Shown in pieces: positions 7,367 through 14,731 of a stretch of DNA of 38,773 nucleotides. The DNA is from Variovorax paradoxus. GTDB taxonomy: Bacteria; Pseudomonadota; Gammaproteobacteria; Burkholderiales; Burkholderiaceae_C. Below the pieces are notes generated by a model. That model did no database searches, was not told the DNA's origin, and saw nothing but the letters and a program-made list of their open reading frames with translations. The stretch's first letter is position 1. Each line of letters starts with the position of its first letter. The translations under genes and the position numbers were made by a program. Location of the stretch: contig NZ_JAGGNV010000013.1 of NCBI RefSeq assembly GCF_018614955.1, positions 1 through 38,773 on the forward strand. The letters run 5' to 3'.

Positions 7367-8457
7367 TCATCGTCTCCCCGGGCCGGAGCGCTGCGCATCC
7401 GGCGCACCAGCTCCAGCTCAGACTGGAAGTCCACATAGTGCGGCAGCTTCAGGTGCTGCACGAAGCCGGAGGCTTCGAGGCTGTCGCTGTGCGAGAGCAC
7501 GAACTCCTGCATCTGCGCCGGCGATTCGACGGCTTCGCCGAGCTCGTCGGCGCGCAGCGCGCGCTCGACCAGGCTCATTGCCATCGCCTTGCGCTCGCTG
7601 TGGCCGAAGGCCAGGCCGTAGCCGCGCGTGAATTGCGGCGGCTCGGTCTTGCTGCCGGCGAACTGGTTGACCATCTCGCACTCGGTGATCTCCATGTCGC
7701 CGATCGAGACCGGGAAGCCCAGCTCCTCGGGTTCGATCTCGAGCGCGACGCTGCCGAAGCGGATCTCGCCGACGAAGGGATGGCTGTGCGAATAGCCGCG
7801 CTGGGTGGAGTAGGCCATCGCGAGCAGAAAGCCCTCGTCGCCGCGCGCCAGGTTCTGCAGCCGCGTCGCGCGCGCGGCCGGAAAGCGCAGCGGCTCGCGC
7901 GTCAGGTCCACCGGGGCCGGGTCGCCGGGCGGCACGGGGCGGGTTTCGATCAGGCTTTCGTGGTTGAGAAGATCCACCACACGCGGCGTAGCGGCGGGTG
8001 TGTCGCCGGGCGCCGCGGGTGCGGCCGCCTGGCGCGCGGCGCCATCGCCGCTCGCGAGCAGCGTGAAGTCGAGCAGGCGCTGCGTGTAGTCGTAGGTCGG
8101 CCCCAGCACCTGCCCGCCGGGCAGATCCTTGAAGGTGGCGGAGATGCGGCGGTCGAGCTGCATGCGCGCGGTATCCAGCGGCACGCTGGTGCCCAGGCGC
8201 GGCAGCGTGGCGCGGTAGGCGCGCAAGAGGAAGATGGCTTCGACCAGGTCGCCCGAGGCCTGCTTGATCGCGAGCGCGGCGAGCTCGGGGTCGTAGACCG
8301 AGCCTTCGGTCATCACGCGATCGACCGCGAGCTTGAGCTGCTCGCGGATCTGCTGCACCGAGAGCTCGGGCGTGGCCGGATCGCCGCGGCGCTGCTCGGC
8401 CAGCAAGCGGTAGCTGTGGAGGATGGCGGCTTCGCCACCCTTGACGGCAACATACAT
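7363..8457 (-). CDS. phnI: PhnI, C-P lyase core subunit
   Basis: The 364-residue protein matches the PhnI family from the start (MYVAVKGGEAAILHSYRLL) to the end (LKLPHYVDFQSELELVRRM). E. coli PhnI is 354 residues. PhnI is the nucleosidase-type subunit which, with PhnG, PhnH and PhnL, exchanges the adenine of ATP for the phosphonate. The family-typical LARGDEGFLLAMAYSTQRGYSHSHPF and YGLAFGHSERKAMAM segments are intact. Residues about 140-165 are an Ala/Pro-rich linker not expected to be structured. It starts 2 bases after the phnH stop and overlaps phnJ by four bases. Confidence 0.96.
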   Translation of the reverse strand: MYVAVKGGEAAILHSYRLLAEQRRGDPATPELSVQQIREQLKLAVDRVMTEGSVYDPELAALAIKQASGDLVEAIFLLRAYRATLPRLGTSVPLDTARMQLDRRISATFKDLPGGQVLGPTYDYTQRLLDFTLLASGDGAARQAAAPAAPGDTPAATPRVVDLLNHESLIETRPVPPGDPAPVDLTREPLRFPAARATRLQNLARGDEGFLLAMAYSTQRGYSHSHPFVGEIRFGSVALEIEPEELGFPVSIGDMEITECEMVNQFAGSKTEPPQFTRGYGLAFGHSERKAMAMSLVERALRADELGEAVESPAQMQEFVLSHSDSLEASGFVQHLKLPHYVDFQSELELVRRMRSAPARGDDE

Positions 8458-8459
8458 GC

Positions 8460-9089
8460 TCAGTGTTCCAGTTCGATTCGAGTGGTGCGCGGCAGGCCGA
8501 CGATCTGGTGCTCGGTGGCGAGGAACAGGTCGACGCCGCGCGGGAAGGCCGCCTGCTGCGCGGCGCGCTGGGCGATCAGCTTTTCGGCGCGCTCGGGCGT
8601 CAGGCCGTCGACGCACAGGCGCGTCTCGGTACGGATGCCCGGGCCGCGCAGGGTCCAGCCTTCCGTGTCGTCACCGGCGGCCAGCGAGGGCACGTCCACC
8701 ACGCAGGTGGCCGACTGGTCGGGATAGGTGTCGCTGCCCTGGGCGAAGCGCTCGAGCGCGGGCGCCTCGTCGCCGCCGGCAATCCAGGCGAACTGGGCCT
8801 GAGACGGGTCCTCGACGATCACGCAGCCGCAATGGAAGCGCAGCCAGGCCGCGGCATCGCTGTTCGCCAGCGTTGGCGAGAGCCAGAGCTTGCAGTCCGG
8901 ATCGAGCAGCGCGAGCAGCAGCGCGGCCGAGGCCGCGTGCCCGTGCCGAGGCACTTCGGCATCGTGCGGCAGGTCGACGATGCGGCCCGGATGCGAGAGG
9001 GCTTCCAATGCGGCGCGGAACACGGCCTGGCTGCCGAGCGCGAGATCCGAGAAGCCTGCGCCCACGGCGGAGAGATCGGTGGTGTTCAT
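8460..9089 (-). CDS. phnH: PhnH, C-P lyase core subunit
   Basis: The 209-residue protein fits PhnH (E. coli 194). Recognisable parts are the N-terminal FRAALEALSHPGRIVDLP, ALLLALLDPDCKLWLSP, AWLRFHCGC and the central GTDTYPDQSAT-like segment (QGSDTYPDQSATCVVDV), followed by LRGPGI and FPRGVDLFLA near the end. PhnH forms part of the PhnG2H2I2J2 core and has a degenerate PLP-transferase-like fold without cofactor. The ATG at 9089 overlaps the phnG stop by four bases, and phnI starts two bases after its stop. Nothing is unusual in the sequence. Confidence 0.95.
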   Translation of the reverse strand: MNTTDLSAVGAGFSDLALGSQAVFRAALEALSHPGRIVDLPHDAEVPRHGHAASAALLLALLDPDCKLWLSPTLANSDAAAWLRFHCGCVIVEDPSQAQFAWIAGGDEAPALERFAQGSDTYPDQSATCVVDVPSLAAGDDTEGWTLRGPGIRTETRLCVDGLTPERAEKLIAQRAAQQAAFPRGVDLFLATEHQIVGLPRTTRIELEH

Positions 9090-9601
9090 GCGTTGTCCTC
9101 TTCGTCGCCATCGGCACCGCCCGCTTCGCGCGCAACGGTGAAGAACTCGACCTTGCTGCCTTGCGCACGCGCATGGCGCAGCGCACGTTCGCGGGCCAGG
9201 TGCTTGCGCACCGGCGCGAGCAGCTGCGCATCGAGCGCATCCTGCTGCGCCGGGTCCTGCAGCAGCGCATCGGCCACCGCCGCGAGCTGCGCCTGCCGGT
9301 GCGAACGGCCCAGTACGTAGGCGACGCCGACGGCGGCGCCTTCGTGCGCGATGCCGTGCAGGCGCAGCGCGCAGCGCGTGACCGTGACCTCGCCGAGATT
9401 GAAGCGCTCGCCCGTGCCGCCGGCACGGCCCTGGACCATCATGAGGCCCGTCTCGGGCGCGCGCAGCCATTGGGGCGTGCGCTGGGCGTGCTCGCCCAGC
9501 GCCGGCTCCAGCATCGAAAGCGGCGCCCGCGCGAGCACGGCCATCCACTGCGCGCGGCTCGGCGGCCGGCTCGCAGGGTGGTTGTCAAAGGCATGAAACA
9601 T
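9086..9601 (-). CDS. phnG: PhnG, C-P lyase core subunit
   Basis: From the ATG at 9601 the protein has 171 residues (E. coli PhnG 150). It shows the typical SRAQWMAVLARAP start, the TGLMMVQGRAGGTGERFNLGEVTVTRCALRL core and the GVAYVLGRSHRQAQLAAVADALLQ helix. PhnG is essential for C-P lyase core assembly and the first nucleoside-transfer step. It is the first gene of the minus-strand phn operon. A TTG start at 9643 would add 14 residues but would place translation across the PhnF operator, so 9601 is preferred, although no strong Shine-Dalgarno precedes it. Control by PhnF is inferred from the operator just upstream. Confidence 0.93.
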   Translation of the reverse strand: MFHAFDNHPASRPPSRAQWMAVLARAPLSMLEPALGEHAQRTPQWLRAPETGLMMVQGRAGGTGERFNLGEVTVTRCALRLHGIAHEGAAVGVAYVLGRSHRQAQLAAVADALLQDPAQQDALDAQLLAPVRKHLARERALRHARAQGSKVEFFTVAREAGGADGDEEDNA

Positions 9602-9622
9602 GGGGGTGTTAATCTGAGAAAG

Positions 9623-9634
9623 TTGTATAGACAA
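9623..9634. promoter_or_regulatory. Candidate PhnF (GntR/HutC-type) operator
   Basis: The 12-base site TTGTATAGACAA sits in the 77-base gap between divergent phnG and phnF. Its core GTATAGAC fits the GntR/HutC operator pattern GT-M-TA-K-AC. It also differs little from the site TGGTATAGACCA described for mycobacterial PhnF. On the minus strand TTGTCT followed 17 bases later by TAACAC could be the -35 and -10 of the phnG promoter, so bound PhnF would block it. A separate perfect palindrome, CTGGCGCCAG, lies at 9644-9653. The operator reading is inference from pattern and position. Confidence 0.6.
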
Positions 9635-9678
9635 ATCGAACAACTGGCGCCAGCTTAGGGCGCACGCATGTAGCTTTC

Positions 9679-10434
9679 ATGACAGCCATCACGACTTCTC
9701 CCGACCCGCTTCCGGCGCGCGCAGCGCGCGACAGTTTCTGGACCCGCATCGCGGCCGAGCTGGCCGAATCGATCGCCCGCGGCATCTACCCGCCCGGCGA
9801 GCGCCTGCCGTCGGAGCACGCGCTGGCCGAGCAGTTCGGCGTCAACCGCCACACCATCCGCCGCTCGCTCGCCAGCCTCAGCAGCCAGGGCTTGCTGCGC
9901 GTGACGCAGGGCAGCGGCACCTACGTGGAGGAGTTCGCGGTCGACCTGGTGCTGGCCAAGCGCACGCGGCACCACCAGAGCATGGCGCTGGCGGGGATGC
10001 GCGGCGCCCTGCGCGTGCTGGCATCGAGCACGGTGCGCGCCACGGCCGCGCAGGCGCGCGCGCTGCAGGTGCCCGCGCGCAGCACGCTGCTGCGGCTGCA
10101 GGTGCTGGGCGAGGCCGAGCAGCAGCCGCTGCACATCAGCGAGCGCTTCTTTCCGCTGCCGCGTTTTGAGCAGCTCGAAGCGGTGGTGCGCGAGACCGGC
10201 TCCATCACCGCGGCCTTTGCCGCGCACGGCGTGAACGACTACACGCGGCACGAGAGCCGCATCACGGCGCAGATGCCCGAGGCCGAGGTGGCGGCGCAGC
10301 TGCGGCAGCCGGCCGCGCGGCCGGTGCTCTTCGTCGAGAGCGTCAACGTGGACACCGAAGATGTGCCGATCGAGTTCGCGCGCACCTGGTTTGCAGGCGA
10401 TCGCGTGACGCTCACGGTGACGCATGACGAGTGA
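9679..10434 (+). CDS. phnF: PhnF, GntR-family (HutC/UTRA) regulator of phosphonate genes
   Basis: The 251-residue protein has an N-terminal GntR winged helix (about residues 20-88, GIYPPGERLPSEHALAEQFGVNRHTIRRSLASL and GLLRVTQGSGTYV). A UTRA effector domain follows (about 105-248, with LRLQVLGEAEQQPLHISERFFP and a final FVESVNVDTEDVPIEFARTWFAGDRV). PhnF proteins repress phn genes until phosphate starvation or a phosphonate-linked ligand relieves them. It is divergent from phnGHIJKLM, with a HutC-type site in the gap. The stop overlaps the start of the DUF1045 gene by 11 bases, so phnF, DUF1045 and phnN form one transcript. Confidence 0.93.
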   Translation: MTAITTSPDPLPARAARDSFWTRIAAELAESIARGIYPPGERLPSEHALAEQFGVNRHTIRRSLASLSSQGLLRVTQGSGTYVEEFAVDLVLAKRTRHHQSMALAGMRGALRVLASSTVRATAAQARALQVPARSTLLRLQVLGEAEQQPLHISERFFPLPRFEQLEAVVRETGSITAAFAAHGVNDYTRHESRITAQMPEAEVAAQLRQPAARPVLFVESVNVDTEDVPIEFARTWFAGDRVTLTVTHDE

Positions 10435-11131
10435 TCCCGTGCATCGCTACGCCGTCTACTTCGCGCCCCGTGTCGACAGCGCCTGGTGGCGCGCCGGCAG
10501 CCGCTGGCTCGGACGCTGCGCCTCGCGGCTCGAGCCGCTGCCGCAGGCGCCGCTGCCCGGCGTGCCCGCGCCCGAGCTGCATCGGCTGACGAAGGCGCCG
10601 CGGCGCTACGGCTGGCATGCGACGCTCAAGGCGCCTTTCGCGCTGGCGCCGGGCGTCGATGCCGAGCAGCTGCGCGCCGGCCTGCGCAGCATCTGCGAGG
10701 ACTTCGAGCCCTTCACGATGCCCGCGTTGAAGGTCGCGATGCTCGACGATTTTCTGGCGCTGGTGCCCGAGGTCGGCAGCCGCGCGATCGAGGACATCGC
10801 TGCCGCCTGCGTGACGCGCCTGCATGCACTGGCCGCGCCGCTCGCGCCGGTCGAGATCGAACGCCGCCGCGCGGCCGGCCTCACGCAGGAGGAAGACGCG
10901 CTGCTGCTGCGCTGGGGCTATCCCTTCGTGCTGGAGCGCTTCCGCTTCCATCTCTCGCTCACGGGAACGCTGCGCGATGCGGCGCCGTCGGTCGTGCAGG
11001 CCATCGAGGATGCAGCGCGCGAGCGCTTCGCCGGCGTGCCCGCCTTCCGCTTCGACACGCTCTCCCTGTTCGCCGAACCCAGGCCCGGCGCGGACTTCTT
11101 GCTGCTGGAGCAGATGGAGCTCGGTGGATGA
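10424..11131 (+). CDS. DUF1045 phosphonate-operon protein, 2H-phosphoesterase-like
   Basis: The 235-residue protein matches the DUF1045 family commonly encoded in C-P lyase operons. Two His-x-Ser/Thr motifs, H65-A-T67 in RRYGWHATLKAPF and H176-L-S178 in FRFHLSLTG, are about 110 residues apart. This is the arrangement of 2H phosphoesterases, which act on cyclic phosphates. PhnJ produces a ribose 1,2-cyclic phosphate, and no phnP gene for opening it is in this window. A PhnP-like role is therefore a reasonable inference, but it is not shown by sequence alone. It overlaps phnF by 11 bases and phnN by four. Confidence 0.85.
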   Translation: MTSDPVHRYAVYFAPRVDSAWWRAGSRWLGRCASRLEPLPQAPLPGVPAPELHRLTKAPRRYGWHATLKAPFALAPGVDAEQLRAGLRSICEDFEPFTMPALKVAMLDDFLALVPEVGSRAIEDIAAACVTRLHALAAPLAPVEIERRRAAGLTQEEDALLLRWGYPFVLERFRFHLSLTGTLRDAAPSVVQAIEDAARERFAGVPAFRFDTLSLFAEPRPGADFLLLEQMELGG

Positions 11132-11676
11132 AAGGGAGGCTGGTCTACGTGATGGGGCCATCCGGCGCCGGCAAGGACAGCCTCTTGGCCTGGCTCAAGG
11201 ACCATCTGCCGCCGCACATGCCGGTGCACCTGGCGCGCCGCACGATCACGCGGCCGCCTCGGTCCGGCGACGAGCAGCACCACAGCGTGAGCGCGCAGGC
11301 CTTCGAGCAGCTCAGCGACGCGCAGGCCTTCGCCTTCGACTGGCAGGCCAACGGCCTGCGCTACGGCGTGCGCCACGACGAGCTCTCGCCCCTGCACCTG
11401 GGCAAGTGGGTGATCGTGAACGGGTCGCGCGCCTACCTGCCGCAGGCTTTGACGAGGTTTCCGCATCTGACGGTGGTGCATGTGACGGCCAGCATCGACG
11501 TGCTGCGCCGGCGCCTGCTGGCGCGCGGGCGCGAGACGCCGGAAATGGTCGATGCCCGCGTGCGGCGCGCCCTCGCATTCAAGGCGCCGGCGCATGCCAT
11601 CGAGGTGCGCAACGACGGCGCGCTGGCTGCGGCGGGCGCGCAGCTGCTGCAGGCCTTCGAGCGGCTGGCGCGCTGA
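11128..11676 (+). CDS. phnN: PhnN, ribose 1,5-bisphosphate phosphokinase
   Basis: The 182-residue protein (E. coli 185) is a guanylate-kinase-like P-loop enzyme with Walker A GPSGAGKDS at residues 10-18. LARRTITRPPRSGDEQHHSV follows, as in guanylate kinases, then FAFDWQANGLRYGV and the lid LLARGRETPEMVDARVRR. PhnN phosphorylates ribose 1,5-bisphosphate to PRPP, the last step that returns the ribose from C-P lyase to metabolism. The ATG at 11128 overlaps the DUF1045 stop by four bases. Its TGA lies seven bases from the stop of the convergent outer-membrane gene. Confidence 0.94.
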   Translation: MKGRLVYVMGPSGAGKDSLLAWLKDHLPPHMPVHLARRTITRPPRSGDEQHHSVSAQAFEQLSDAQAFAFDWQANGLRYGVRHDELSPLHLGKWVIVNGSRAYLPQALTRFPHLTVVHVTASIDVLRRRLLARGRETPEMVDARVRRALAFKAPAHAIEVRNDGALAAAGAQLLQAFERLAR

Positions 11677-11683
11677 GCTTCAC

Positions 11684-12499
11684 TCAGAAGCGCGCCTTGA
11701 CGAAGGCCGAGGGCCCCTTCAGCCTGACCTTCAGGCGCGCGGTGCTGCTGATGCTGTCGATGTCGCGCTTGAGATCGATCTCGCTCACGCCGTAGGACAA
11801 GACCAGGCCGACGTTCTTGATCGGGAACCACTCGACGCCGAGGGCCGCGTTGTAGATATGGCCGTGCAGCCCGCTGCCGCCCTTGCGCACGCCCGAGGCA
11901 TCGGCGAACAGGCGCAGGTCCGGCGTGATGGCATGGCGCACGCCGATTTCGAGCAGCGGCGCGAAGGCGTCGTCGCTGTCGTGCTGGCTGAAGGTGGTGG
12001 TAGCCCCGTTCACGCCGGCGAAGGCACTGGTGTCCAGGGTCGCCTTGTAGTACGCCGCGCCGGCGCCGAGGCCCAGCACCGTGTTGCCCGAGCCGATCCA
12101 CCACTTGTAGGCGATCTTGGCGAACTCCAGCTTGGTCGAGAAGTTGACGTTGGCCAAGGCGGTGATCGAGGTCGGCCCGAACGCGAAGCTGTCGGCGAAG
12201 CCGGTGCCGTAGTCGCGCTTGAAGCGGTAGTAGTCGAGGGACAGGCCCTGGCTGTCGCCCAGCAGGATGTCGGCCGTGATGCGCGGCATGGTCACGTCGC
12301 TGGCCTTGATGTCGCCCGGGTCCAGCCGGCCGTAGGGCGTGTTCAGCGAGGCGTTGAAGGTGGGGTCGGCATTGAAGGCGCCGACCGAGAGGCTGAAGCG
12401 GTCGAGGGCCGGCGAGGGTTCGGCCAGCGCCGGGGTGGCAGCGAGGAGGCCGGCGCCGGCCATGGCTGCTGCAAGGGCGCGCAAACGCGTCGAAGACAT
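11684..12499 (-). CDS. Outer-membrane beta-barrel protein (OmpW-like)
   Basis: The 271-residue protein has a signal peptide (residues 1-26, cleavage after PALA) and a mature region of alternating hydrophobic strands. It ends in an aromatic residue (FVKARF), the usual signal for BAM-dependent insertion. Strands such as LSLDYYRFKRDYG, LEFAKIAYKWWIG, LGLGAGAAYYKA, LRLFADASGV and VGLVLSYGVSEIDLKRD suggest an 8-stranded barrel of the OmpW or OmpA-beta-barrel kind. The exact family is uncertain. A CAGGA lies about ten bases before the start. It stands alone, convergent with phnN, and the upstream 371 bases hold no gene. Confidence 0.75.
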   Translation of the reverse strand: MSSTRLRALAAAMAGAGLLAATPALAEPSPALDRFSLSVGAFNADPTFNASLNTPYGRLDPGDIKASDVTMPRITADILLGDSQGLSLDYYRFKRDYGTGFADSFAFGPTSITALANVNFSTKLEFAKIAYKWWIGSGNTVLGLGAGAAYYKATLDTSAFAGVNGATTTFSQHDSDDAFAPLLEIGVRHAITPDLRLFADASGVRKGGSGLHGHIYNAALGVEWFPIKNVGLVLSYGVSEIDLKRDIDSISSTARLKVRLKGPSAFVKARF

Positions 12500-12870
12500 G
12501 AGGCAGGATCCTGAAGTGCGGCAGTCTTGGGCGTGCTTTCCGCTCTGGATCTGTCGGCCGCGATGCTCCCCTGGGTGCTCCCCTGGGCGCGAACGCGACT
12601 ATCTATCCAGCGCCGGTGCGATGCCAATGCGCCGTTGCCGACGCCGCATGTAGGACTTGACGCAGGGCATCGGCGGCGAGCTGGGGCGCAACGGCCCGGT
12701 GCTGGCGCAGGCGCGCGAGGCCTTCGACGCGCGGCCGCACTGACGCCACGGGCGCTCCTGCTGCGGGATTTCACCAGGGATTTGCGCCGGCCAGTGCGGC
12801 GCATACTGACGACAGACCCGAGCCGGCTCCCTCCCCCCGGAGCCCCCGGGCGGCAGACAGGAGACACGCT
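12500..12870. other. Gene-free region with tandem repeat and possible gene-end remnant
   Basis: This 371-bp stretch separates the divergent outer-membrane gene and the kor operon. It contains a tandem duplication of TGCTCCCCTGGG at 12564-12575 and 12576-12587. From about 12654 to the TGA at 12741-12743 the plus strand reads DLTQGIGGELGRNGPVLAQA followed by REAFDARPH. This has normal codon use and looks like the C-terminus of a lost gene, but I cannot name it. A TAG directly precedes it. The last bases before 12871 carry AGGAG (12859-12863), the ribosome site of the next gene. No convincing promoter with good spacing was found. Confidence 0.35.
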
Positions 12871-14670
12871 TTGCAGCGAACCAACATTGCCAACCCGGCC
12901 TATTTCCACAAGGTCGTCGATTGCCAGTACGCCTGTCCGGCGCACACCCCGGTCCCCGAATACATCCGCATGATCGCGCAGGGCCGCTACGGCGATGCCT
13001 ACATGATCAACTGGGTCTCCAACGTCTTCCCCGGCATCCTCGGGCGCACCTGCGATCGGCCTTGCGAGCCGGCCTGCCGGCGCGGGCGCGTGGAAGAAAG
13101 CAACTCCAGCAAGCCGGAGCCGGTGGCGATCTGCAGACTCAAGCGCGTCGCGGCGGACATGAAGGAGGATGTGCGCGCGCGCATGCCGGCGGTCGCGCCG
13201 AAGAACGGCAAGCGCGTCGCCTGCGTGGGCGCGGGGCCGGCCTCGCTCACCGTCGCGCGCGACCTGGCGCCGCTGGGCTATGAAGTGACGGTGTTCGACA
13301 GCGACGCCCGGGCCGGCGGTTTCATGCGCACGCAGATCCCGCACTTTCGCCTGCCCGAGTCGGTGATCGACGAAGAGACGGGTTACATCCTCGACCTGGG
13401 CGTGGCATTCCGCGGCGGCGAGCCCATCGATTCGATGAAGGCCCTGCTGGCGCAGGGATGGGACGCCATCTTCGTCGGCTGCGGCGCGCCGCGCGGGCGC
13501 GACCTCGATCTTCCCGGGCGCCGGGAAGCGGCGGCCGCCATCCACATCGGCATCGACTGGCTGAACTCCGTCTCCTTCGGCCACGTCACGAGCATCGGCC
13601 AGCGCGTGATCGTGCTGGGCGGCGGCAACACGGCGATGGACTGCTGCCGCTCGGCCCGCCGCCTCGGCGGCACCGACGTGAAGGTCATCGTGCGCAGCGG
13701 CTTCGAGGAAATGAAGGCCTCGCCCTGGGAAAAGGAGGATGCACAGCACGAGGGCATTCCGATCATCAACTTCCATGTGCCCAAGGCCTTCGTGCACGAC
13801 AACGGCAAGCTGCTGGGCATGCGCTTCGAGATCGTCCGCGCGGAGTACGACGACAAGGGCCGCCGCACGCTGGTGCCCAGCGGCGAGCCGGATGCATTCT
13901 TCGAATGCGACGAGGTGCTGGTGGCGGTGGGGCAGGAGAACGCCTTCCCCTGGATCGAGCGCGATTGCGGCATCGACTTCGACAAGGGGGGATTGCCTGT
14001 GCTCGATGAAAGCACCTTCCAGTCCACGGTGCCACAGGTGTTCTTCGGCGGCGATGCGGCCTTCGGCCCCAAGAACATCATCTGGGCCGTGGCCCATGGG
14101 CACGAGGCCGCGGTGTCGATCGACCGGCTGCTGCATGGCCAGCCGGTCGGCGTCCGCCCGCCGCCCATGACCAACCTGGTGTCGCAGAAGATGGGCATCC
14201 ACGAGTGGAGCTACGACAACGACACCTCGAACGACCTGCGCTACAAGGTCCCCTGGGCCAAGGCCGAGAAGGCGCTGGCCAGCATCCGGGTGGAGGTGGA
14301 GCTGGGCTTCGATGCCGCCACCGCCTTCAAGGAGGCCGAGCGCTGCCTGAACTGCGATGTGCAGACCGTATTCACCGAGGCCGCGTGCATCGAATGCGAT
14401 GCCTGCGTGGACATCTGCCCGATGGACTGCATCAGCTTCACCGCCAACGGCGAGGAGAGCGACCTGCGGGCCCGGCTGAAGGCGCCTGCGCTCAACCTGG
14501 CGCAGGACCTGTATGTCTCCGGCGGGCTCAAGACAGGCAGGGTGATGGTCAAGGACGAAGACGTCTGCCTGCACTGCGGGCTGTGCGCCGAGCGCTGCCC
14601 GACAGGGGCCTGGGACATGCAGAAGTTCCTGCTGAAGATGACGCCCGCCGGGCAGGGAGTACCAGCATGA
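12871..14670 (+). CDS. KorC-like NAD(P)H:ferredoxin oxidoreductase subunit (GltD-type FAD protein with 2x[4Fe-4S])
   Basis: The 599-residue protein starts at a TTG with AGGAG seven bases upstream. Domains in order: a GltD-like N-terminal Fe-S region (C18, C22, C61, C65, C69), an FAD Rossmann site GAGPAS (120-125), an NAD(P)H site VLGGGNTAMD (about 247-256), a late FAD segment FFGGDAAFGPKNIIWAVAHGHEAA, and a C-terminal ferredoxin domain. The ferredoxin domain has two CX2CX2CX3CP motifs (from about C506 and C566). This layout matches the third subunit of the 2-oxoglutarate:NADP+ oxidoreductase of Azoarcus evansii. It should pass electrons from the oxidoreductase encoded next to NAD(P)+. A 59-base repeat separates its stop from korA. 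Confidence 0.88.
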   Translation: MQRTNIANPAYFHKVVDCQYACPAHTPVPEYIRMIAQGRYGDAYMINWVSNVFPGILGRTCDRPCEPACRRGRVEESNSSKPEPVAICRLKRVAADMKEDVRARMPAVAPKNGKRVACVGAGPASLTVARDLAPLGYEVTVFDSDARAGGFMRTQIPHFRLPESVIDEETGYILDLGVAFRGGEPIDSMKALLAQGWDAIFVGCGAPRGRDLDLPGRREAAAAIHIGIDWLNSVSFGHVTSIGQRVIVLGGGNTAMDCCRSARRLGGTDVKVIVRSGFEEMKASPWEKEDAQHEGIPIINFHVPKAFVHDNGKLLGMRFEIVRAEYDDKGRRTLVPSGEPDAFFECDEVLVAVGQENAFPWIERDCGIDFDKGGLPVLDESTFQSTVPQVFFGGDAAFGPKNIIWAVAHGHEAAVSIDRLLHGQPVGVRPPPMTNLVSQKMGIHEWSYDNDTSNDLRYKVPWAKAEKALASIRVEVELGFDAATAFKEAERCLNCDVQTVFTEAACIECDACVDICPMDCISFTANGEESDLRARLKAPALNLAQDLYVSGGLKTGRVMVKDEDVCLHCGLCAERCPTGAWDMQKFLLKMTPAGQGVPA

Positions 14671-14731
14671 GACGCCGGGCCGCTCCCAAGTCGAATAGCA
14701 CCGCAGCGCATAGCGCGGAGGTTAACCAATG
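14667..14731 (+). repeat. Intercistronic repeat element, copy B (korC-korA junction)
   Basis: The element begins with an ATG overlapping the upstream stop (ATGA at 14667-14670) and ends with the korA ATG at 14729-14731. It is alignable with copy A at 5656-5721 through GGCCGCTCCCAAG, AGCACCGCAG, the palindrome GCGC-ATA-GCGC and GGAGG (14717-14721) seven bases before the start. The first ATG opens a 21-codon frame whose TGA at 14730-14732 overlaps the korA ATG, so it joins the two genes through two ATGA overlaps. I recall similar intergenic sequences from Comamonadaceae, but this has not been checked. Confidence 0.7.

Noticed and set aside
9602..9643. PhnG starting at the TTG at 9643
   Set aside because: It would put the first 14 codons across the PhnF operator and add residues not usual for PhnG; the ATG at 9601 gives the normal N-terminus.
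12782..12807. TTGCGC and CATACT as promoter boxes for the kor operon
   Set aside because: The spacer is only 14 bases, which is too short for a sigma-70 promoter.
12343..14574. A 743-codon minus-strand frame across the korC-like gene
   Set aside because: It is a shadow of the FAD/ferredoxin subunit, without any domain, and it would overlap the start of the outer-membrane gene.
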